Shown here: one piece after another, positions 1 to 8,877 of the stretch
How the letters are laid out: every line of letters starts with the position of its first letter
Position numbering within the stretch: position 1 is the first letter of the stretch
Source of the DNA: DASXUX01 sp036504595
GTDB lineage: Bacteria > Planctomycetota > SZUA-567 > H5-PLA8
NCBI GenBank assembly: GCA_036504595.1
Contig: DASXUX010000081.1
Location: forward strand, 1 to 64,000
Length of the DNA: 64,000 nucleotides
Direction of reading: 5' to 3'
Position numbers and translations under genes: made by a program
The notes under the pieces: model-generated
Databases searched by the model: none
What the model was told of the DNA's origin: nothing
What the model saw: only the letters and a program-made list of their open reading frames with translations

Positions 1-75
1 TATGTGCGCAGAGCCCCGGATGGGGCGGCACAGGGCACCGGTTTTGTGTCGCCCCGTCGGGGGCTTGGGAAACGA

Positions 76-106
76 ATTCAGAAATCAGAATTCAGAACGC
101 AGAATT
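76..106. repeat. 7-bp-period tract (attcaga type)
   Basis: About four imperfect copies of a heptamer of the form NNNCAGA repeat with a constant 7-bp step. The same word family recurs at 304-360, 35856-35886 and 38641-38670. Confidence 0.75.
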
Positions 107-263
107 TGAGAACGGTAAGCGTTCGTTCCCTCTGTGGATCGCTGTGTCGCCTCTCCGAGGCTTCCGAAATCGAGGGCCACACGTCCCCGCAGCTTACGCT
201 GCGGGCTACCCGTGTGACGCCGCTCCGCGGCTACGAACGGCAACAGCACGGTATCTGAAATTT

Positions 264-291
264 AAAAGTAAAAAGGAAAAAGGAAAAAGAC
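264..291. repeat. 7-bp-period tract (aaaagga type)
   Basis: Four A-rich heptamers of the form AAAAGNA follow one another exactly. A similar tract follows the next gene's stop codon at 1602. Confidence 0.7.
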
Positions 292-303
292 GACGGTGAA
301 GAA

Positions 304-360
304 CGAAATCTGAAATCAGAATTCAGAGTTCAGAACGCAGAATCAAAACGCAAAATTGAG
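304..360. repeat. 7-bp-period tract upstream of the AraC-like gene
   Basis: Eight degenerate heptamers (NNNTCAG / NCGCAAA forms) keep a constant 7-bp phase and stop about 25 bases before the ATG of the next gene. Confidence 0.75.
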
Positions 361-384
361 GATCGAAAAAAAGGGGGGTGTGGG

Positions 385-1599
385 ATGGTTGCGTCGTTAG
401 CGTACAATGCACAGTCACCAGTGATCGGCGAACAGACTCCGGTGCGTGTCTGCGAAACGGTGGCGGAGGAGACAACCAGTCGCCTGGCGGCTTACCGGCG
501 CGAGAAGGAAAAGTTTGGGCAGCATCCGGTTTGGCGGAGAGTCACGGGGTTGACGTTTGATTTTGAAGCGCGGGCGACGGCGAAGCAGCGGCGCTGGGGG
601 CTGAGGCAGCTCGTGAAGTGGATCAAGGGAAGGGCGAGCGACGAACGTCGTTCGAACGCGGATGCCCCCTCACCCCTAACCCCTCTCCCTCGCGGGGGAG
701 AGGGGGACCGGAAGCGGATTTCGCTTACGCAGAAATGGGAGCGCGAGCCGGAGGAGTGGGCTCGGGCGAAAAAGTGCGGGATGCAGGTGGAGGAGATTTG
801 CGCGAGGCTGCAGATTTCTTCGACGAGGTTGTCGGCGTTGGTGCGCGAAGCGTGTGGAGTTTCGGCTTCGGAGTTGATTGATGGGTTCAAGATTGAGCGG
901 GTGCGGAAAGGGTTGTTTGAGAGACTGCGCGACTTGGCGCGGGAGCTTTGGGGCGTGCCGGGATACATGGTCTATGAAAAGTTGGGGCCGCACGGACGGA
1001 CGGAAACGGAAAGTCAAAATTCAAAAGTAAAAAGTCAAAAGAAACGGAACGAAGAAGCGGCCGGGACGGACGTGCTACGGGACGGCGACGCAGATCGAGA
1101 ATGCAAGGCGGACCCCTCACCCTGCGTTCGCTTCGCTCACGTCGGCCCTCTCCCGCGCGGGGGAGAGGGGAAGCGGCCGCAGTATTTCCGAGTTCGTAAT
1201 GCGGAGTGGCGAACGGAGGACGAGATTGAGGAGCGGGAGCGGAGGACGAAGGAACTGCTCAAGAAAATGCGGGCGGAGTGCAATCTGGAAGTGATGGCGC
1301 TGGAGTTGGGGTTTGCGAATGGCTCGCGGATGAAGCGCGCGTGTTTGAATGTGCTCGGGAAATCTTGGCGGGCGATTGAGCGAGAGCTGGTTGAAGAAGT
1401 GGTGCGGTATTATTTGTGCGCGGAAGATAAATTGCTGCGCGAAATCGCGTCGCGCGAGGATTCGATTTTGACTTTTTGTGCGCGGGAGCTTTATGACGGG
1501 ACGGAAGAAAAGCCGGAAGCGCCGTTCCTTGATAACTGGTCTTTGCAGGAGAGGTTTGCACGGGACTGGCTGATGCGAATGGCGGAAGCCTTTGGATAA
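385..1599 (+). CDS. AraC-like HTH protein split by repeat-derived insertions
   Basis: A 404-residue soluble protein. Two stretches resemble the two helix-turn-helix units of AraC/XylS DNA-binding domains: residues about 132-180 (VEEICARLQISSTRLSALVR onwards) and about 288-335 (LEVMALELGFANGSRMKRA). In ordinary AraC proteins these units are nearly adjacent; here about 110 residues separate them. Three segments are made of repeat DNA: residues 95-107 (SPLTPLPRGGEG), 209-221 (a 7-bp-period tract) and 243-262 (a second GC-rich element). ATG start; no strong Shine-Dalgarno seen. A role as a DNA-binding regulator is inferred from the HTH resemblance. It could instead be a decaying gene, although the frame stays open through all three insertions. 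Confidence 0.55.
   Translation: MVASLAYNAQSPVIGEQTPVRVCETVAEETTSRLAAYRREKEKFGQHPVWRRVTGLTFDFEARATAKQRRWGLRQLVKWIKGRASDERRSNADAPSPLTPLPRGGEGDRKRISLTQKWEREPEEWARAKKCGMQVEEICARLQISSTRLSALVREACGVSASELIDGFKIERVRKGLFERLRDLARELWGVPGYMVYEKLGPHGRTETESQNSKVKSQKKRNEEAAGTDVLRDGDADRECKADPSPCVRFAHVGPLPRGGEGKRPQYFRVRNAEWRTEDEIEERERRTKELLKKMRAECNLEVMALELGFANGSRMKRACLNVLGKSWRAIERELVEEVVRYYLCAEDKLLREIASREDSILTFCARELYDGTEEKPEAPFLDNWSLQERFARDWLMRMAEAFG
665..706. repeat. GC-rich palindromic element inside a coding region
   Basis: A C-rich arm is followed by a palindrome (CTCTCCCTCGCGGGGGAGAG). It is almost identical to the copy at 54138-54180 and related to 1112-1170 and 36255-36313. Here it is translated in frame. 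Confidence 0.8.
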
Positions 1600-1601
1600 C
1601 T

Positions 1602-1630
1602 AAGAAGTAAAAATGAAAAAGGAAAAAGAA
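1602..1630. repeat. 7-bp-period tract just after a stop codon
   Basis: Four A-rich heptamers begin two bases after the stop at 1599. Confidence 0.65.
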
Positions 1631-1686
1631 ACAGAAAACGGCGAACCGCAAAGACGCGAGGGCGCGAAGAAGTGCTGGGTTCCGAG

Positions 1687-1717
1687 TGTTGAGGGCTGAG
1701 GGCTGAGGGCTGAAGGC
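1687..1717. repeat. 7-bp-period tract (gctgagg type)
   Basis: Four consecutive heptamers of the form GCTGAGG, with one or two changes, lie in the spacer before the peptidase gene. Confidence 0.75.
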
Positions 1718-1780
1718 TTTGCGCTGGACCCTGATCGCTGCACCTAATAACCTGCGGTCAGGTTTTGCTAAGGATCTCGT

Positions 1781-4700
1781 GTGAATTCCCGCCGTGGCCG
1801 ATTGTTCCGTCTGTTGCTTTCCATGGCGCTCGTGCTGTCCGCCGAGCGCGCGTTGGCGATTGCGATTTCGGACGTGAAGATTGTCGCGCCTGCTGATCCG
1901 AATGCGGTCGGCCGCTATACGAAACTTGAGTTGCTCGTGACACTTTCGGAAGTCTCGGCGACGAAGTTCTACAACTTCGATCCCGCCGACGGCGGGTTGG
2001 ACCTGGTCGCGACCTTCAGCGGCCCGGGCATCACGCGCACGATCTATGGCTTCTACGACGGAGCGGCGTGGCGCGTGCGCTTTTCACCGACCGTTCTTGG
2101 CGCGTGGACGTTCTCGCTTGCGGCGACGGATTCCAGCGGCTCCGGCTCGTGGAACGGCGGGAGCTTCAGGTGCGCGGCCTCCGGCTATCCAGGGTTTGTG
2201 CAGATTAATGGGAAGTACTTTCAGCACTCGGATGGCTCGCGCTTTTTCGGAATCGGCCACAACAACGGGTGGCAGACGGCAGCGCCGGATATCGAACAGC
2301 CGTCGCTGGCCGACATGGTGGCTCAGGGAGAAAATCTGCTGAGTTTCTGGATGGCCACGCCGTGGTCGCACCCGGAATGGGGCGGCGGCCATGACGTGCG
2401 GGCTCCTTTGCAGTCGGTGGACTATGATCCGAACGATGGCGTGCAATACGGACTGGATTATTTCAACCAGAAGGTCAGTGCGTACCTGGACGGCGTGATC
2501 GAGAGGGCGGAAGCAGCCAACGCCTATCTATTGCCGACAATATGGGCGCACGATCAGATTTGTAACGAGGGCGCCAATGCGGTGCCCGGTCACGCGACGG
2601 GACCGTCGGGTTGGCCATCCGCGTGGAACAACAATCCTTATAAAGACATCTGCCTGGTCCAGGATTTCTTTCAGCTTACCAGCGGCGCAAGCGACACGCC
2701 GCAGTGGAAGTATCAGAAGCGCCTGTACCGCTACATTGTTGCGCGCTGGGCGCACAGTCGCGCGATCATCGGCTGGGTGGCGATGGACGAAATCGACGGC
2801 ACGACCGCCGACTTCGTCAATCCGGCCAACACGCAGCCCTGGTGCGTGGCGGTTCGGGACTTCTTCAGGGCGCGCGATCTGTATCGCCTCAATGCATCCA
2901 ATCAGTATCCGATGGCGGTGTCGAAGACCGATAAGCCAGCTTTCGACCCGGGGCTCGATCTGCGAGCGGATGACTCGTACACCAGCCAGGCGCTTGATGT
3001 GGATATCGGCGGCACTCTTGCCGGTGAGACGCTGACCATGACCGGCAACGGCACGCCGGGGTTCAATGGAGAATTCGGCGGCTATATCTCCGGCGGCGCG
3101 ACTCAGCCGCGGCATCTGCACAACGGAATTTGGGGCGCGACGGCAGCCGGAGCGGCGCTGAGTCCGCTGCAATGGTGCGACAACGGCGGCTGGCCGATGC
3201 TGACCGATCCGACGTACGGTCCAGGAATGCGGACGCATCTTGGGTATCTTTCGCGCTTTCTGTCGGGCGTGGATTTTCACTGCGATCCAAGCTGTACGTC
3301 ATTCAACGTCATCGACACTGCGACGCAGAAATGCTGGGCAACCATGCTGGGGACTTCGCCGTATTCGCGCGGCATGGCGTGGGTGCAGAATCCGCTCGGC
3401 AACGTGGACGGCCAGGCGCTGACGATCGGCAATATGGCCGCGGGAAACTACGCCGTGTGGTGGTTCGATGGCTGGACGGGCACACTTACACGCGACGGCA
3501 CCACCTACACCGTGAGGGCAACCGGAGGCAATAAGAACGAACTGAACCTTACAGTTCCCAGCATTAGCCAGGGGGATGTGGCGCTGAAGTTCATACGCAT
3601 TGTCAGCGGCAGTGCACCGACGATCGCTATCTGGGATGGAGGAGGGCTGGGCCAGGCATGGAGCGATGCGTTCAACTGGGACCAGGATCTGGAGCCGGTC
3701 AGCGGCACGACGACACAACTGACGTTGCCCAATCTCGGGCCCACGCCGTACACGGCCAACAATGATGCCGCGTTCAACCTGAACGCGTTGAGTGTCGCTA
3801 CGTTGTACGATGGCAGTTCCATTGCGGGCAGTGCATTGCGCTTTGGCGGAAGCAACCCAGCGATTTCGCAGAACGGCGCAGGCGCGTTTTCGGTGAGCGC
3901 GCCGCTGACGCTGAACGCTACGACCGGGATTGCCGGAAGCGGCAGCGGCGTGCTCACGCTCGGTGGAAACATCACCGGAAGTGGAGGCTTGGACAAGTAC
4001 GGCAGTTGCGTGATTTCGCTGGATGGCAGCAATACCTATTCCGGCTCCACGACGATCGCCGGCGGAACGTTGCGCGTCAATGGCTCTATTTCGAGCGCCA
4101 CGACTGTGCAGGCGGGCGGAACGCTTCGCGGCACCGGAAGTATGGCGGGGATTTCGTCATTTGGAATCGTTTGGCCCGGCGCGAGCACCAACGCATCTGA
4201 CGCGAAAGGGCAACTCCAGTGCGCCAGCGCTGATTTCAGCGGCGGCGGAACGCTGAAAGTTCGCGCCTCCAACAGTGGAGTGGATGGCGCTGTGAGCGCC
4301 GACAGCATCAGCGTGAGCGGCGGCGTTACGCTCGGCGGAAGTTCCACGCTTCAGTTGCAGGTCAGCATTTCCCCCGGCACCTACAGTGTTCAACAGGATA
4401 TCGTTCTTCTGAGCGCTACGGGCGGTATCAGCGGAATCTTCGCCAACGTGACGACGGAAAGGGGGCCGCTGACCGGCACGGGCGTGTCGATCATCTATAC
4501 GGCGACGCAAGTCATCCTGCGCGTGAACGCAGGCGTGATCACTCCCGCGACCATCGGCCTGTTCTCAGCGTATGCGCAAGCGGGCGGCGTGCTGGTCGAT
4601 TGGGAGTGCGAGTCCGAATACCAGAATGCCGGTTTTAACATCTGGCGGCAGAACAACGTAAACGCGAGCTGGGACCGCGTGAACGGTGTGCTCATACCGG

Positions 4701-7078
4701 GACGGCTGACGACTTCACAGCCGCAGGCGTATCGATTCCTCGATGCGGCCGGAAAAGCTGGCGACGTGTACCGGTTGGAGACCGTGAGCATCTCGGGCGA
4801 GCGGCAGTTCCACGCTGTGCTCGCGACGGCGGACGGCCAAGCCGCGCCACCCACGACAACACGGGACATCAGCGCCAACGAGAGGTTCGTAGACGATTGT
4901 TCAGCGCCAGGAATAGCTGTCGCGGGTACGCGCATGCGCGGCAGTCGCACGACCTTGCCCTATGCGTCGGTGCTCACGCGCAGAGTGCAGCGCGACGCGC
5001 TGAAGGTGACCTCGCGCGGCAGCGGAGTGCTGTTCGTTGCGCAGAAGTCGTTGCCGCCGGGTTTCTCCGCCAGAGAAGTAACGGTGTTGTACGAAGGAAA
5101 GAAGCTTGTTCCTCTGTCCGCGGCGGCCGACGGCTTGGCGTTGTTTGCGCCCGGCTATGAAGACGAATACACGGACAAGGACGCGTTCTTCTTGCTGAAA
5201 GGGCACGCCGAATCCCCCGCGATGCCGCCGCGGGCAACAGGCTTGTTCGATCAAGCGGAGGCTCCGGTTGTCACAACCGAAGCCAGGGCGCGCAAAGAAT
5301 TCTATGATGTCTACTTCGATTGGAATCTACAGCCATATACGTACGCGCCGTGGTTCTCCTCCAAGTATCTGATTGACGGATCGAGAAATCAGTTTCAGTT
5401 GCCGGTGAACAATTTGGCGGATGGCGCAGCCACGCTGCGACTGGAACTTTGGAGCCAGAGCGCCGGCGCACATACGCTTCAGGTTCTGATCAATGGCGTT
5501 CTCGCATCTGAGCAGACGTGGAGCGGATCGAGAGCCCTTGTGCTGAACGTAGACGTTCCGGCCGGTTTGCTGCAGGACGGGGTGAACGATATCACGCTGA
5601 TCACGCCCGACTTGGGCGCGGCCCAGCTTGCGTTCTTGCATGCCATCGACCTGCAGTACCAAAGGCGGCTATGCGGGCCGGGGCCGCTGAGCGTGGTGGT
5701 GCCGCCCTCCGTGGCGGCTTTGGGGCGAAGCGATTCGCGTGTGCAAATCAGCGATCTTTCGACAGGTGAGTTGTGGGTCGTGGATGTGGGCGAACAGCCG
5801 GCACGGAGGCCGGCGCCACCCGCGCGGCTGGTTTCGTATCAGTCGCGTGAGCAAGGCGGTGGAAAGTACGAGGCGCGCTTCCGGGCCAAAGGTGGCCGGA
5901 AGTATTTGGTGGTCGAGCGCGGTGCGGAGCTGTTGCCTGTGGCTGTGGAACAGCGGACGCTTCAGCCAGTCCCGCGCGCAGAGTATCTGGCTGTGGGTCC
6001 GGCGCGGTTCCGCGACGCCACGCGGCCCTTGCTCGACCAGCACGCACGTGAGCGCCTGCGCGCGGCGTTCGTGGATCAGGAGGCGCTCTTCGACTATTAC
6101 GGCTATGGCCGCTACGGGCCGGATGCGATTCGGACGGGGGCGCATGCGGCTGGCGCAAAGTTCCTGCTGCTGGTCGGGCGAACGACGTACGACTATCACG
6201 ATCGCGAAAAAGCCGGCGTGGACCCGCTGTGCCCGTCGTTCTTTGTCAGCACGGAACAGCTTTCATTAACTGTTTCCGACGCGAAGTTCGCTGATTTCGG
6301 GAAAGGCTACCCGCAAATCTGCGTCGGCCGGCTACCGGTCAACACCGAGGACGAGCTTCGCGTCGCGGTTGCGCGAACGCTCGCTCACTGCGGCCTGCTC
6401 AGTTCCGGAAACAGAGGCTTCATCGTGGCCGATCGCGCCGACGGCGCCGGTGGCGATTTTGCCGCGCAGAGCGAGGCGATAACGAATGTGGCGCCGGAGT
6501 TCATCTGGTCCAAGGCGTACTTGGGCGTTACGCATGCCGAGAGCGCGGATGTCGGTGCGGCGCTGAGTCAGGCTGCATCTGGTTCCGCGGGCCTGGTAGT
6601 GTTTAACGGGCACGGCAACAGCCGGGTATTTGGGTTGGGGCTTCCACGCATCCTTGACCAGACTTCCATGCAGAGTTGGACAGGGAACGTCGTGTTGCTG
6701 CAAGCGACCTGCAATGGGAACTGGTTTGCACGAAACGAGAGGGATTATCGCAGCCTGGCGATTCAGGGGCTGACGCAGCCGCAGGGCGGCATTGCGGCGT
6801 CCATCTCGACGACGACCTATATGGAATCGAGCAAGGCCGTGGAGTTCATGCAGGCGCTGTTGCGAAACCTGGTAGCGCCGGCCTCCGTGCCGGCTGGCCC
6901 GACACTCTTGTCGGGGAAGAAACCGCGTTGGGGAGAAGTGCTGTTGAAGGCGCAGCGCTGGGCAAAACAGCAAAGCGTGGCGCTGAAGGCTGGCCCGAAT
7001 TATTATCGCGATTTGATGTGGACCGAGTGTTTGCTCGGCGACCCGGCACTGCCCGTGTTTGCGAAAGATCAACGCTAA
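1781..7078 (+). CDS. Secreted DUF5060/glycosidase-like protein with gingipain-type C25 peptidase domain
   Basis: A 1765-residue exported mosaic. The GTG start is preceded by AAGGAT and opens a signal peptide ending near ALA-27. Residues about 28-120 match DUF5060, and about 135-480 look like the TIM-barrel hydrolase that usually follows it. Residues about 715-800 resemble an autotransporter-associated beta-strand repeat (YSGSTTIAGGTLRVNG). The C-terminal region, about 1440-1705, resembles a gingipain (C25) peptidase, with His1611 in FNGHGN and Cys1644 in QATCNGNW. The 33-residue spacing equals that of the gingipain catalytic His/Cys pair. Repeat-derived peptides occur near 5796-5826 and 6886-6928. 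A role in polysaccharide or glycoprotein breakdown at the surface is inferred. The 3' end overlaps the convergent M28 gene by four bases. Confidence 0.8.
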   Translation: MNSRRGRLFRLLLSMALVLSAERALAIAISDVKIVAPADPNAVGRYTKLELLVTLSEVSATKFYNFDPADGGLDLVATFSGPGITRTIYGFYDGAAWRVRFSPTVLGAWTFSLAATDSSGSGSWNGGSFRCAASGYPGFVQINGKYFQHSDGSRFFGIGHNNGWQTAAPDIEQPSLADMVAQGENLLSFWMATPWSHPEWGGGHDVRAPLQSVDYDPNDGVQYGLDYFNQKVSAYLDGVIERAEAANAYLLPTIWAHDQICNEGANAVPGHATGPSGWPSAWNNNPYKDICLVQDFFQLTSGASDTPQWKYQKRLYRYIVARWAHSRAIIGWVAMDEIDGTTADFVNPANTQPWCVAVRDFFRARDLYRLNASNQYPMAVSKTDKPAFDPGLDLRADDSYTSQALDVDIGGTLAGETLTMTGNGTPGFNGEFGGYISGGATQPRHLHNGIWGATAAGAALSPLQWCDNGGWPMLTDPTYGPGMRTHLGYLSRFLSGVDFHCDPSCTSFNVIDTATQKCWATMLGTSPYSRGMAWVQNPLGNVDGQALTIGNMAAGNYAVWWFDGWTGTLTRDGTTYTVRATGGNKNELNLTVPSISQGDVALKFIRIVSGSAPTIAIWDGGGLGQAWSDAFNWDQDLEPVSGTTTQLTLPNLGPTPYTANNDAAFNLNALSVATLYDGSSIAGSALRFGGSNPAISQNGAGAFSVSAPLTLNATTGIAGSGSGVLTLGGNITGSGGLDKYGSCVISLDGSNTYSGSTTIAGGTLRVNGSISSATTVQAGGTLRGTGSMAGISSFGIVWPGASTNASDAKGQLQCASADFSGGGTLKVRASNSGVDGAVSADSISVSGGVTLGGSSTLQLQVSISPGTYSVQQDIVLLSATGGISGIFANVTTERGPLTGTGVSIIYTATQVILRVNAGVITPATIGLFSAYAQAGGVLVDWECESEYQNAGFNIWRQNNVNASWDRVNGVLIPGRLTTSQPQAYRFLDAAGKAGDVYRLETVSISGERQFHAVLATADGQAAPPTTTRDISANERFVDDCSAPGIAVAGTRMRGSRTTLPYASVLTRRVQRDALKVTSRGSGVLFVAQKSLPPGFSAREVTVLYEGKKLVPLSAAADGLALFAPGYEDEYTDKDAFFLLKGHAESPAMPPRATGLFDQAEAPVVTTEARARKEFYDVYFDWNLQPYTYAPWFSSKYLIDGSRNQFQLPVNNLADGAATLRLELWSQSAGAHTLQVLINGVLASEQTWSGSRALVLNVDVPAGLLQDGVNDITLITPDLGAAQLAFLHAIDLQYQRRLCGPGPLSVVVPPSVAALGRSDSRVQISDLSTGELWVVDVGEQPARRPAPPARLVSYQSREQGGGKYEARFRAKGGRKYLVVERGAELLPVAVEQRTLQPVPRAEYLAVGPARFRDATRPLLDQHARERLRAAFVDQEALFDYYGYGRYGPDAIRTGAHAAGAKFLLLVGRTTYDYHDREKAGVDPLCPSFFVSTEQLSLTVSDAKFADFGKGYPQICVGRLPVNTEDELRVAVARTLAHCGLLSSGNRGFIVADRADGAGGDFAAQSEAITNVAPEFIWSKAYLGVTHAESADVGAALSQAASGSAGLVVFNGHGNSRVFGLGLPRILDQTSMQSWTGNVVLLQATCNGNWFARNERDYRSLAIQGLTQPQGGIAASISTTTYMESSKAVEFMQALLRNLVAPASVPAGPTLLSGKKPRWGEVLLKAQRWAKQQSVALKAGPNYYRDLMWTECLLGDPALPVFAKDQR
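6886..6928. repeat. GC-rich palindromic elements inside the C25 peptidase gene
   Basis: An element of the family gcgccggcctccgtgccggc abuts a second element (cgacactcttgtcgg). Together they encode APASVPAGPTLLSG between the peptidase core and the C-terminus. Confidence 0.75.
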
Positions 7079-8850
7079 CGTACACGGGTCGCCAGCCCGG
7101 CTTCGCAGCAGGCCTCGAGAAACACCTTTATTGCGCCTTCCGGAACCTGGCCAACTTCGGCGCGCGTGAAGTTCTCGATCGTCTCAAGACTCCAGTCCGG
7201 CCGCGTCCAGTACCAGGCTGCAGCTTGCCATTCCGACCAGCGACTGAACGCTCGTGCGCGCGTCTCCGGCAACGTATCGAGCGTTGTCATTCCCCACACG
7301 CGCCGCGAATAGCAGGAGCCGCCGGATGTGGTGGCACACTCGGCCGTTGCGTAGCGGCGGGCGTGATCCTCGCACCCAGTCACGGGCCAGCGCGAGAGAT
7401 CACGCCACGCCTGAGCGGTGGCCCATCGTCGCAGGTTTGCAGAGTCGAACGCCAAGTCGTCGGTGCCGCACAGATGCGTGCTGGCCCATGCATGAGCGGC
7501 AGGCGCCAAAGCTTCCATCTTTTCGTTATCGAGACCGGCCATCAGGTAGGCCCAAGTCGCCACGGCCAGCGCGCTGCCGGCGAGCGCCGTAGTGGTGCAG
7601 TGCTCGGGCGTGTCGTTGCTGGAATGGTAACCGAAGATGCCGGCGACCTGGCCGAGGGTGGTGGTGGGCACGCCGGCAAGCGGGTCGGCGAGCATGTTGT
7701 CTTCACGCGGCACGCCGAGCCTGGGCGTGACCGTGAATCCACCGCTGATCGCGGCCGAATGCAGCGGCGCGCGCTTTTGGATTGCATCCAGGATGACTCC
7801 AGCGCAAATCCAGCCGAACGACGGTGCCGACAGCGGGCCAAAGGCCAGAGTCAACGGGTTGGCGGTGCCGACGCTGTCCACGTTCAGGCACGCGAGCGCG
7901 CGGCGGCGCGCGCTGGATTCCAGCGTGCCGAATGCGGCAGTGCCAAGGCACTCAACTGTCGCTACAAAACGGATGGAGAAACGCGGGCGTGCGAGGCGGC
8001 CGCTCAAAACAAGCCCTTGCAACATGCGTGCGGCTTCGATCAGCGTGCTCACGCCGCTGCAATTGTCGTTGGCGCCTTCTTCCGCGGCGTGGCCGATGAT
8101 CCAGATTTCACGCGAGGGATCGGCGCCGGGGAGGACGGCCGTGACACAGCAAGACTCGCCTGCATAGAGCCGGCTTTCGCAGAACGCCTGCACTTTCAGC
8201 TCCGGCTTCTCACGCAGCGCGGTTCGCAAGCGTTGGCCGGTCGCCGGCGTCAGGCAGAAGCCAGGGAGGACGCTATCGCAAGCGCGGACGTACCAGCCGT
8301 CTCGGCCGTCGGCCCACGTGTTGCACCAGCGCGTGGTGTTCTCGTCGTAACCGATGTTCGTGCCGAGAAAATCGCTCAAGACGCCAAGGGCACGCGCTCC
8401 GCGCAGGCGATCTTTCATCTCGCGCGGCGGTTTAGCGGTCAGAACGAAGCGGCCATCGACGGATGCTCCACTCGCGCGAACATCCATCGCGTCCCCATCG
8501 ACGATCCCTGCTTCGGTGTTGGCGAGGGGACCGCTCCATTGAACGACCGCGGTTGGGGTTCTGGCGCGGTCGGCGAGCACTTCGGCGCCGCAGGTTAGCC
8601 TTGCGGCCGAGCACGACCAGGCAAGGGCTGTCGTCCAATCCTGGTAGCGTGCCCGGCCATCCGCAGCGAAGGGAACCAGGCGCGCGTCACTTAAGCCGGC
8701 TTCGCAGAAGGCCTGCCGCGTGTTTTCGGCCGCGCGGCGTTGGCGAGGCGTATCGAACCAGCGCTCATCTTGCCACAGCATCGCCAGCGTTTCACGGTGG
8801 CGGCTGGATTCATACGCCGGGGCAAGCGTATCGAGCATAGACGTGAGCAT
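7075..8850 (-). CDS. M28-family metallopeptidase
   Basis: A 591-residue protein with the zinc-peptidase signature GHAAEEGANDNCSGVS: His254 and Asp262 as metal ligands, Glu300 in VECLG as the probable general base, Asp325 in NVDSVG and His409 in YHSSNDT. This is the M28 aminopeptidase layout. The N-terminal ~240 residues may hold a protease-associated-like or cap region. No signal peptide is visible, so it probably works in the cytoplasm. AAGGAG sits just upstream of the ATG. The exact substrate cannot be told from sequence. It converges on the secreted C25 gene, overlapping it by four bases. Confidence 0.8.
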   Translation of the reverse strand: MLTSMLDTLAPAYESSRHRETLAMLWQDERWFDTPRQRRAAENTRQAFCEAGLSDARLVPFAADGRARYQDWTTALAWSCSAARLTCGAEVLADRARTPTAVVQWSGPLANTEAGIVDGDAMDVRASGASVDGRFVLTAKPPREMKDRLRGARALGVLSDFLGTNIGYDENTTRWCNTWADGRDGWYVRACDSVLPGFCLTPATGQRLRTALREKPELKVQAFCESRLYAGESCCVTAVLPGADPSREIWIIGHAAEEGANDNCSGVSTLIEAARMLQGLVLSGRLARPRFSIRFVATVECLGTAAFGTLESSARRRALACLNVDSVGTANPLTLAFGPLSAPSFGWICAGVILDAIQKRAPLHSAAISGGFTVTPRLGVPREDNMLADPLAGVPTTTLGQVAGIFGYHSSNDTPEHCTTTALAGSALAVATWAYLMAGLDNEKMEALAPAAHAWASTHLCGTDDLAFDSANLRRWATAQAWRDLSRWPVTGCEDHARRYATAECATTSGGSCYSRRVWGMTTLDTLPETRARAFSRWSEWQAAAWYWTRPDWSLETIENFTRAEVGQVPEGAIKVFLEACCEAGLATRVR

Positions 8851-8877
8851 TGTGCTCCTTCATGGAGACTTCCGGTG

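Larger units (their letters stand above)
1..384. other. Gene-free leading stretch filled with short repeats
   Basis: I see no convincing gene here; the open frames lack family resemblance and a ribosome binding site. The stretch holds a GC-rich palindromic element near 10-65, three tracts with a 7-bp period (76-106, 264-291, 304-360), and a short inverted element near 190-215. Confidence 0.6.

Noticed and set aside
6676..8598. 640-residue open frame on the plus strand
   Set aside because: It runs antisense to the M28 gene and through the end of the C25 gene; no domain, no ribosome binding site, composition typical of a GC-rich shadow.
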